This document shows, piece by piece, positions 1-5,107 of a DNA stretch of 5,107 nt (position 1 is its first letter; each line of letters opens with the position of its first letter). Source of the stretch: Candidatus Thiothrix singaporensis. GTDB taxonomy: Bacteria; Pseudomonadota; Gammaproteobacteria; Thiotrichales; Thiotrichaceae. The DNA lies in assembly GCA_013693955.1 (NCBI GenBank), contig CP059265.1, positions 1,376,982 to 1,382,088 of the forward strand. The letters run 5' to 3'. The position numbers and the translations under genes were made by a program. The notes below the pieces were generated by a model that worked only from the letters and a program-made list of their open reading frames with translations, made no database searches and was not told where the DNA came from.

Positions 1-246
1 GACCCCATCGCCACCCGTCAGGTCGAAGAACTGATGCTGGAGCTAAAAGCACATTACACGCTCGCACTTGTCACGCATAATATGCAACAGGCGATGCGTG
101 TGGCTGACAACACTTGTTTCTTCGGCGTTGACATTTCCCAAGGCGGCCGCACTGGCTATTTGGTGGAAATGGGCAAAACCAAACAAGTGTTCGAAGATCC
201 ACAAGCACAGCTGACCAAGGAATACGTTGCCGGTGAATTCAGTTAA
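1..246 (+). CDS. pstB: Phosphate ABC transporter ATP-binding protein PstB, C-terminal fragment
   Basis: This is the last 81 residues of the cytoplasmic ATPase that powers high-affinity phosphate import with the PstA/PstC membrane channel and the PstS binding protein. The window starts at the D-loop region (DPIAT), directly after where the Walker B and signature motifs would lie, so the gene is cut by the window edge and not broken. The H-loop is clear (LALVTHNMQQAMRVAD), with the switch histidine in THN. The family-typical ending follows: a strand containing GGRTGYLVEMG, then KQVFEDP and the tail EYVAGEFS before TAA. The insertion GVDISQGGRTG occurs in one subgroup of PstB proteins and is not an anomaly. 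pstS, pstC and pstA would be expected upstream, outside the window. No phoU follows; the next gene is Fic-like. Confidence 0.95.
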   Translation, partial: DPIATRQVEELMLELKAHYTLALVTHNMQQAMRVADNTCFFGVDISQGGRTGYLVEMGKTKQVFEDPQAQLTKEYVAGEFS

Positions 247-282
247 ACCTGTTGCCTGCCAGTAGCGTCCATAACAAATAAC

Positions 283-288
283 AAGGGG
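283..288 (+). promoter_or_regulatory. Ribosome binding site fixing the start of the Fic-like gene
   Basis: The purine run AAGGGG lies five bases before the ATG at 294. It is the strongest Shine-Dalgarno-like match near any start in the window and supports ATG 294 as the start. The 47-base gap after pstB shows no hairpin followed by a T run, so read-through from the pst operon is possible. Confidence 0.5.
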
Positions 289-293
289 TTGCG

Positions 294-996
294 ATGCACT
301 GGAATATTTTTGCACAGGAAAATGATAGCCAACCCAGCCGTTACCGGCTGGATTTGGCGGCCATTGAAAGATCTTTACGGGAAGTGCAGGCTGACTTTGA
401 AAAAATCAATGCCCGCCTGGATTCACCCCATGATGCGCTGTCGGATGAAGTCGTCAGCAATATGCTGGCGGGTTACCGCTGTATCGATGAAGCGCTACGG
501 TTGAATATCGACCTTTTCATGTTGGGCAATTCTGCCCGCATCCTTGAACTCAATATCCTGACTTTGTGCGGCGACGACTTAGCCAAGCGCAAGCAACACG
601 TAGCGCATATTCAGGCGACTGAACAACGTTTCTACCAGCAAAAGACGGGTTCGGTGACCTGAAAGAGTGGCTGGAGCGGAATAAACATGAACCGGTATGG
701 GATCGCGCCGCAGGCGTTTACCTGCACATCCTCAGCACCCCCAATTGTTTATCGAAGGCAATCACCGGACTGGCGTCCTGATTGTCAGCTACTTGCTGGC
801 GCGGGAAGGACATCCGCCATTTGTATTGACCAAGGATAACGCCCGGGCTTACTTTGACCCATCCAAACATGCGCATGACCGCAACCGCCACAGCCTGCCG
901 ATGATTTGGCAATGGCCACGCCTACAGCGCGACATTGCTGAGTTGCTGCGCAATCAAGTCCGTCAGGAATTCTTGCTCATCGACAGCGCCTATTAG
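294..996 (+). pseudogene. Fic/Doc-like domain protein with two single-base frameshifts
   Basis: Three reading frames join into one plausible protein of about 234 residues. Frame 3 runs from ATG 294 to the A-run at 640-643. Frame 2 (DGFGDLKEWLERN, then WDRAAGVYLHIL) runs to the C-run at 738-742. Frame 1 (QLFIEGNHRTG and onward) runs to TAG 994-996. Each junction is repaired by adding one base to a homopolymer run. The N-terminal part is helical (residues 20-110). The motif QLFIEGNHRTG matches the Fic consensus HxFx(D/E)GNxR in Phe, Glu, Gly, Asn and Arg, but the catalytic His is Gln. Active Fic enzymes transfer AMP or related groups to proteins. This copy, even if repaired, would probably lack normal catalysis. 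Whether the frameshifts are real mutations or sequencing errors cannot be decided here. The family call is by motif only. Confidence 0.6.
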
Positions 997-1259
997 TGGA
1001 GGGTGGTGTTAACGCCGCCGCGCTTAAGTTCCCCCGATTGGCGTCCAGCATTTTGTGGAAGCGCTCCGGGTCATTTTTCAGCATGATCACGTATTCCTCG
1101 ATCAGGCTGCCAAGCGAATCCGCCATGCTCCTTCAAGTGGACAAGTGCAACCATCAGCAATTTTGTGGCCGCTCGGATTTCACGTTTGTCGCCTTCGTGG
1201 TAGGAAGCGACAAGTTCTCGGTATAAGGCTTCAACCTTTTCCAGTGGGGTCATGTGCAT
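977..1259 (-). pseudogene. Small unrecognised helical protein, probably one gene with a one-base frameshift
   Basis: From ATG 1259 (or ATG 1253) the minus strand encodes MHMTPLEKVEALYRELVASY and then a charged helical stretch to VHLKEHGG. After that the same frame gives a less convincing tail ending at 1071. In the next frame, from about 1126, lies SLGSLIEEYVIMLKNDPERF followed by HKMLDANRGNL, ending at TGA 979-977. Removing one G from the GG pair near 1121-1127 joins both halves into a protein of about 93 residues (KEHADSLGSLIEEY across the joint). I do not recognise the family. The whole protein reads as amphipathic helices with no membrane segment. The gene is convergent with the Fic-like gene and their 3' ends overlap over 977-996. 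The alternative is two overlapping small genes (1259-1071 and 1126-977). The second would have an ATG with purines placed too close to act as a good ribosome binding site. Confidence 0.45.
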
Positions 1260-1434
1260 TGCAAATATCCGGGAAAACCATAATGACAGAATAATGCAAT
1301 TGTACCTTGCTTTCAGGAATTGAGCAGGTCTTGCCTGAGGTATTTATTTCTTTTCCCACACTCTCCGGGTACTTTTGTCTGGAATAAAAGCAATCGTCAT
1401 AATCACCTGACTGACATCAGCCTGCGGGGGAATT
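1260..1434. other. Intergenic region between the small minus-strand gene and the xfp remnant
   Basis: No gene is supported here. The two neighbours diverge from this region, so it should hold promoters for both. For the plus strand there is a good sigma70-like pair (listed separately). For the minus strand a TACAAT -10-like hexamer (plus-strand bases 1299-1304) is visible without a convincing -35 box. I see no hairpin followed by a T run. Confidence 0.5.
1375..1403 (+). promoter_or_regulatory. Sigma70-like promoter upstream of the xfp remnant
   Basis: TTGTCT (1375-1380, four of six matches to TTGACA) and CATAAT (1398-1403, five of six matches to TATAAT) are separated by exactly 17 bases. A transcript would begin near 1410, about 25 bases before ATG 1435. 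The run GGGGG at 1426-1430 may be the remains of the ribosome binding site. The promoter looks better preserved than the gene it serves. The call is by pattern alone. Confidence 0.4.
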
Positions 1435-2414
1435 ATGATGACTACGCAAGCAAATCCACCTACCGCTGAGCACGGAAACACTCGACGCACTTGACGCCTA
1501 CTGGCGTGCTTCGCTTTACCTGTGCGTCGGCATGCTCTATCTACGCGCCCCCTCCTACATGAACCACTCAGAATCGACCACATCAAACACCGTCATCTCC
1601 GTTTCTTCTGCCCGGATGAAACTGCCTCTAACCGCCTGGATGATATCTATCAGGCCAGAGGTAAAGCGTGGATGGCCGAAATCCTGCCCGAAGACTCCGA
1701 CGGCTCCCATCTCGCCCATGATGGCCGGGTGATGGAAATGCTTTCCGAACATACCCTGGAAGGCTGGTTGGAAGGTTATCTGCTGTCGGGGCGTCACGGT
1801 TTCTTTGCTTCCTACGAAGCCTTCATTCATGTGATTGATTCGATGTTCAACCAGCACGCCAAATGACTGGAAAAATCGCTGGAAATTCCCTGGCGGGCAC
1901 CGGTTTCCTCGCTCAATATTCTGGTGACATCGACGGTCTGGCGGCAGGATCACAACGGCTTTTCGCATCAGGATCCCGGTTTCCTCGATCTGGTGACCAA
2001 CAAAAGCCCGCGCGTTACCCGCATCTATCTGCCGCCGGATGCCAACTGCCTGCTGTCGGTGGCCGAACCGATTTCGACAGCCTGTTTACCCGCGACAAGC
2101 CGGTAATTTTCAACTTCCACGGCTACCCATGGCTGATCCACAAGCTGGTGTATCGCCGCGCCAACCACAAAATCCATGTACGTGGTTACAAGGAACAGGG
2201 CAATATCAATACACCGATGGAACTGGCAATTCGCAATCAAATTGACCGTTTCAACACGGTCATCGATGCTATCGACCGGGTTCCCGACCTGTATGTCGCC
2301 GGGGCGCACGTCAAGGAACGTATGAAAAACAAGATTCTGGAATGCCAGCGCTTCGCCCATACGGAAGGCTACGACAAACCGGAGTTTTCGGATTGGTGCT
2401 GGCTTGGGAAATAG
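1435..2414 (+). pseudogene. xfp: Phosphoketolase (xylulose-5-P/fructose-6-P) remnant, heavily deleted
   Basis: Intact phosphoketolases are TPP enzymes of about 790 residues that split xylulose-5-P or fructose-6-P into acetyl-phosphate and a sugar phosphate. Here ATG 1435 opens a short lead. The family N-terminus [20 protein letters not shown] follows in frame 2 (about 1481-1540), and [15 protein letters not shown] follows in frame 1. The text then jumps near 1591-1601 to [15 protein letters not shown], deep in the C-terminal half, so several hundred residues including the TPP-binding region are gone. The block [20 protein letters not shown] runs to [12 protein letters not shown] at 1864-1866 replaces the usual Trp codon. 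The frame resumes with [21 protein letters not shown] second deletion near 2066-2070, of roughly 100 residues, shifts to frame 3 and the true C-terminus ([20 protein letters not shown], then VRGYKEQGNINTP, ending WCWLGK). It cannot encode a working enzyme. Confidence 0.96.
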
Positions 2415-2426
2415 TCATGAGAAGCA

Positions 2427-2590
2427 TCAGCTATTTTCCCTTGCATAATTAATAGCCTGCGCGATCGATATGGACAAAGGTTCATTAGCAAGGACTCTAC
2501 CAAATTCTTCTTTAGCAAACAGTTTTGAAAAAACTGGAAATTCTTTAATTCAGGAGTGAGCATTTGCTCCGCTTTAAATAACCATTGAAA
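2427..2590 (-). pseudogene. C-terminal remnant of an unidentified protein
   Basis: On the minus strand the frame open from about 2590 reads FQWLFKAEQMLTPELK. Adding one A to the A-run near 2542-2548 continues it as EFPVFSKLFAKEEFGRVLAN and EPLSISIAQAINYARENS, stopping at TGA 2429-2427. The joined text of about 55 residues has the look of a real soluble helical C-terminus, whereas either single frame alone does not. A TAG directly upstream (near 2591-2593) and the absence of a start show that the 5' part is missing. It is convergent with the xfp remnant, ending 12 bases from its stop. I cannot name the family. It could also be a chance open stretch, but the uninterrupted protein-like composition argues against that. 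Confidence 0.4.
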
Positions 2591-2592
2591 CT

Positions 2593-2714
2593 ACGTTAGA
2601 GTTTCTTATTTTTATTGTAATTACGTAACTTTGTTTAAAAATATTTCAATGCTACGATAGAAGTTCGAAAGGCCGACAGGTTATGTCGATTTAAGACTTT
2701 AGAAAATCAGCGCC
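2593..2714 (+). promoter_or_regulatory. AT-rich leader of the condensin-like operon with candidate promoter and palindromes
   Basis: The stretch 2581-2660 has only 20 G/C in 80 bases. A weak sigma70-like pair is TTGTTT (2631-2636) and TACGAT (2653-2658), spaced 16 bases. An alternative is TTGAAA (2585-2590) with TATTTT (2607-2612), also spaced 16 bases. Two overlapping 8-base palindromes, GTAATTAC (2617-2624) and TTACGTAA (2621-2628), sit between or within these and could be an operator. TTCGAA (2664-2669) and a 5-bp hairpin with a 5-base loop (CGACA/TGTCG, 2674-2688) lie in the presumed 5' leader. No strong Shine-Dalgarno precedes ATG 2715. All functions are inferred from pattern. Confidence 0.3.
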
Positions 2715-4160
2715 ATGGATCGTCTCGATATTTCTCGCAATGATATTGCCGCTAGGCAAGAGCTTACCCAACAAGCTTTAATGCTTTCACTAATTCGGCC
2801 ACTGGCTGAGTTGTTGAACTCACGACTTAGGGGAAAATCTGAGCAATTAAGCGAGTGTGACCTCATTTCTACAACAATGTGGTTGTTTGACCACATGCTC
2901 TACTATGAAACCCGCTCCAGCTGCCCTGGAACCACACGTCAAGAGGCCGAAACTATACTAGTTAAGCATTTCAAGGAGTCCAACCCTGACTGGGACGATG
3001 AGATTTGCGTCGATATCACGCAAAGCATTTTCCGTCTACTTACCCCTAAGGACGGCTTCAGGCATACATATTATGACTTCAACGACCGCAGCTATAAAGA
3101 GCACTTCTTCCGACTGATAGATTGGGAACTGAGAGAGGGTATCGGCGCACTTTATAAACTTACAACACAGGGCATTATTCTGTATTCGACCCGCTTGGAA
3201 GATAACGGGCTTGAAGGTGCAACTATTTCGGCGATACGCGCAAATCGCACACTCAGGCGAGGCGAAATCAGCTTGGCAATTGAGTTGGCCAATAGCACCA
3301 TCACGAATCTGAGGCGTTTCAGGCTGAAGATCAATGCAGGACTTCGCGACGCCAGAACAGGTGATACGTCCTTTACCTTTATCGATCGTATGAAACCTCT
3401 CTTGGATGACTCCTACGATCTGCTTGAGGAAATTCTGCAACAAACCGCTGATACACTTGATCGTATATCCCAAGAGGTGAAGGATGCTCCGCTCGAGAAG
3501 CGCAAAATGCTGCTTAAAGCTGAAGACAGCTTCCGAGAAATCATTAATGAGAGTCAAGACTTCAAGATTTATATCAGCTCAGTTCAAAAGGAATTTATCG
3601 CCTACCGCCGCGAGATAATAGGCATGACTGATCTGGCAATAGTTAATCGTGATTTGACGGAATCAGTTCTTAAACCCCTGCTCAATAGGCCTATAGCTGA
3701 TCTTGCTAAGTTTGCGAACCGCTTTTTATCACTTCTATTACCACCAAATCTAGAATCCAAATCGACGCGCAAAACACATTATTGCGTAGATCCAACATCT
3801 ATTCTGTCAACCTATTACAATTGGCTTGAACAGCAGTATGAATCTAAAGCACCATCTATCGATGATGATACACTGCGGTATTCTGATCCACCTCCATTGC
3901 TGGACAATGAAACTATTAAACTAGCCAATCGATGGGTAAGTACGTACCTCACGAAGAACCAGAAAATCAGTTTTCAAGATGTTATCTCAGCTACCGAACA
4001 AGAGCCGATGGAAAGTCGATTCGCTTTGGCCTGCTTGCTGTTAATTGGATCCCGAGCCACATCGGATAAGAAAACTATAGAAGTGACTATAAATGGAGCA
4101 CTAAACCACAGTGAATGGATGGGAGATAATTTGGGAATACGCATTCGTGAATCAATCTGA
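2715..4160 (+). CDS. Gene A: putative kleisin-like (MukF/MksF/JetA-like) subunit of a condensin-type complex
   Basis: The protein has 481 residues and a full uninterrupted frame. A TAG at 2700-2702 rules out an upstream in-frame start, so ATG 2715 is the earliest start. It has no signal peptide or membrane span. Residues 1-90 are helical, with a loop around SSCPGTTRQ. Residues 95-165 resemble a winged-helix unit ending YKLTTQGIILYSTRLED, a form seen at this place in JetA/MksF-type proteins. Residues 170-205 (ANRTLRRGEISLAIELANST) start a long helical series. Residues 220-300 (LLDDSYDLLEEILQQTADTL and on to VQKEFIAYRRE) look like coiled-coil bundle. Residues 395-480 may form a C-terminal winged helix. 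In the known complexes the kleisin bridges SMC heads and binds the KITE subunit. The role here is inferred from domain character plus the order A-B-C. I have no family match that I am sure of, so annotate it conservatively as hypothetical, JetA-like. Confidence 0.7.
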   Translation: MDRLDISRNDIAARQELTQQALMLSLIRPLAELLNSRLRGKSEQLSECDLISTTMWLFDHMLYYETRSSCPGTTRQEAETILVKHFKESNPDWDDEICVDITQSIFRLLTPKDGFRHTYYDFNDRSYKEHFFRLIDWELREGIGALYKLTTQGIILYSTRLEDNGLEGATISAIRANRTLRRGEISLAIELANSTITNLRRFRLKINAGLRDARTGDTSFTFIDRMKPLLDDSYDLLEEILQQTADTLDRISQEVKDAPLEKRKMLLKAEDSFREIINESQDFKIYISSVQKEFIAYRREIIGMTDLAIVNRDLTESVLKPLLNRPIADLAKFANRFLSLLLPPNLESKSTRKTHYCVDPTSILSTYYNWLEQQYESKAPSIDDDTLRYSDPPPLLDNETIKLANRWVSTYLTKNQKISFQDVISATEQEPMESRFALACLLLIGSRATSDKKTIEVTINGALNHSEWMGDNLGIRIRESI

Positions 4161-4181
4161 CAGCACACGCCGAATAAAATC

Positions 4182-5010
4182 ATGGAAAATGCAAAATACG
4201 TAGAATTATCAGAAATTGCTACACGGGCTATTTTTGAAAACCTTTCTCCCAGTCGAAGAGAACTTGGAGACTATACTAAAAAGCGATTTTTATGCCAATG
4301 ATACAGACTTCAGAGAAATTATCGACGCAATTGCTAGAGGCATGGGTCTATCGGTAATCCGTATAGGACACAGAGTCGGGATTGTGCTTGGTGTCCAGGA
4401 TGAGAGTAGTCCTTTTTCACCGGGTCTTACTTGGCTGGGCAACCGGCTGTCAAACACGCAACAACACAATCGGGATGAACTTCATTGCTTCGCAGTATTA
4501 ACTCTGACCGCGTTGTTGTCTGAAGCGTTTCCTAATCAGCATTCCACCGGATTGGAGTGGTCATCTCCCGCCCAATTCAATGCAGAGGATGTTCTGAAAA
4601 ACCTGCATGATCTCGCCTCTGAAATTGTGAGCCAGACCAACGATCCCGGGACTTTGGACAAAAACACATTCATGAGCGCGGCTAGGATGATTTGTGAAAA
4701 TCGCATCCCCAAGTATCCTCAAACTGAAACTGGCAGAACTTCTGCGTCTCGCTCTCAGTACGATTTTATCAAATCCTGGATTCGCTTGCTTGAAGAGCAT
4801 GGTTTACTAATTGAAGAACCGGGATACAAGGAAGAAGACATACGCTGGATGGCTACTGACCGGCTGAAAATCTATATTGGGCAAGCTGCTATTGTTCCTC
4901 TGGTGGAACTGTTAATGAATATAGAAGAAACTGGTCAGGATATTGCCCAAACAGATGCTGATATTGATATACGTCCCGATGATAAAACGACACAGAACGA
5001 GCTTTTTTAA
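4182..5010 (+). CDS. Gene B: putative KITE-like (MukE/JetB-like) subunit, apparent frameshift near its N-terminus
   Basis: Two starts compete. ATG 4182, 21 bases after gene A, gives a protein-like N-terminus (MENAKYVELSEIATRAIFEN, then LSPSRREL) but hits a stop at 4299-4301. The main frame is open from TTG 4216 and yields 264 residues with an odd hydrophobic beginning. Dropping one G at 4266-4267 joins LSPSRREL to ETILKSDFYANDTDF and gives 275 residues, which I prefer. The segment DFREIIDAIARGMGLSVIRI, followed by GHRVGIVLG, resembles the first winged helix of MukE/JetB-type proteins. The segment QYDFIKSWIRLLEEHGLLIE with RWMATDRLKIYIG resembles a second helix-plus-wing. The last 30 residues are acidic and low in complexity, probably disordered. 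KITE subunits bind kleisins and help load SMC complexes on DNA; that role is inferred from context. No strong ribosome binding site is seen at either start, so coupling to gene A is likely. Confidence 0.68.
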
Positions 5011-5107
5011 TGTATTGGATTAAGCGTTGCTATTTTGATGGTGTTGGACATCCTGAATCTTTCTATCGCAATCAGACTTTTGATTTTTTCCAGAAAAGTG
5101 GCAGATC
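5010..5107 (+). CDS. Gene C: N-terminus of a probable SMC/SbcC-like ATPase, cut by the window end
   Basis: ATG 5010-5012 shares one base with the TAA stop of gene B (5008-5010), the classic TAATG arrangement of translational coupling. The 32 visible codons read MYWIKRCYFDGVGHPESFYR and then NQTFDFFQKSGR. This resembles the first strands of a group of large coiled-coil ATPases, in which a GVGHPxARF-type opening and a strand rich in Phe and Asp precede a Walker A of the NGGGKTS type by a few tens of residues. SMC proteins likewise place their first strands and Walker A at the extreme N-terminus. The Walker A itself is not in the window, so the ATPase call rests on resemblance and on operon position after the A and B subunits. 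The length is unknown; such proteins exceed 1000 residues. Confidence 0.6.
   Translation, partial: MYWIKRCYFDGVGHPESFYRNQTFDFFQKSGR

Noticed and set aside
636..745. Programmed frameshifting in the Fic-like gene
   Set aside because: Two shifts in plain short A and C runs without a slippery heptamer or downstream structure are better explained by indels or sequence errors.
1344..1586. Minus-strand open frame of 80 codons
   Set aside because: It spans the xfp promoter and the xfp N-terminal remnant on the other strand, and its composition (Arg/Cys-rich) is typical of a shadow frame.
2025..2360. Minus-strand open frame of 111 codons opposite the xfp C-terminus
   Set aside because: The plus strand matches the phosphoketolase C-terminus residue by residue, so this is a mirror of former coding constraint.
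2430..2456. Inverted repeat GCTATT/AATAGC near the xfp stop, possible bidirectional terminator
   Set aside because: Six base pairs with a 15-base loop and no T tract is weak, and the bases are explained by the minus-strand remnant's codons.
2520..2536. Perfect 7-bp inverted repeat CAGTTTT/AAAACTG with a 3-base loop
   Set aside because: It is AT-rich, lacks an adjacent T run on either strand and lies inside the protein-like remnant, so I did not call a terminator.
3036..3557. Minus-strand open frame of 173 codons inside gene A
   Set aside because: It lies fully opposite a much longer, protein-like frame, has unbalanced Cys/Ile-rich text, no ribosome binding site and no context.
1..5107. CRISPR array, tRNA, rRNA or insertion sequence
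   Set aside because: I saw no regularly spaced repeats, tRNA-like cloverleaf segments, rRNA-like sequence, or transposase with terminal inverted repeats.

Overview
The window looks like a piece of a proteobacterial chromosome. The first half is moderately GC-balanced and the second half somewhat AT-richer. The PstB tail and the phosphoketolase remnant would fit a gammaproteobacterium, but no rRNA or other reliable marker is present, so the taxon is a low-confidence inference.

Left part (1-1259). The window opens inside pstB, the ATPase of the phosphate ABC transporter, which ends at 246. After 47 bases comes a Fic-like gene (294-996). It is readable only if two single-base gaps in homopolymer runs are repaired, and its Fic motif has Gln in place of the catalytic His. 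A small unrecognised gene (1259-977, minus strand) converges on it, overlaps its 3' end by 20 bases, and also seems to carry a one-base frameshift.

Middle part (1260-2592). A good sigma70-like promoter (1375-1403) stands before the wreck of a phosphoketolase gene (xfp). Its N-terminal stub, parts of its C-terminal half and its extreme C-terminus are all recognisable. They are joined by two large deletions, several frameshifts and a nonsense codon. Just beyond it, on the minus strand, is a short protein-like remnant (2590-2427), again with a one-base frameshift, from a gene I cannot identify.

Right part (2593-5107). A very AT-rich intergenic stretch (20 G/C in 80 bases over 2581-2660) with palindromes leads into a tight same-strand operon that runs off the window. 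Gene A (481 aa) is largely helical. Gene B (about 275 aa if one base is repaired) has a winged-helix-like C-terminal part. Gene C overlaps gene B by one base and begins like the N-terminus of a large SMC/SbcC-type coiled-coil ATPase. The order, sizes and fold character resemble the kleisin-KITE-SMC layout of MukFEB, MksFEB and Wadjet JetABC, but the sequences do not match any subtype I know by heart. I infer a divergent condensin-like, possibly plasmid- or phage-restricting system placed beside decayed genes. This is the most interesting content of the window. The evidence is architecture and pattern memory, not a database match, and gene C's Walker A motif and any JetD-like nuclease gene lie outside the window.
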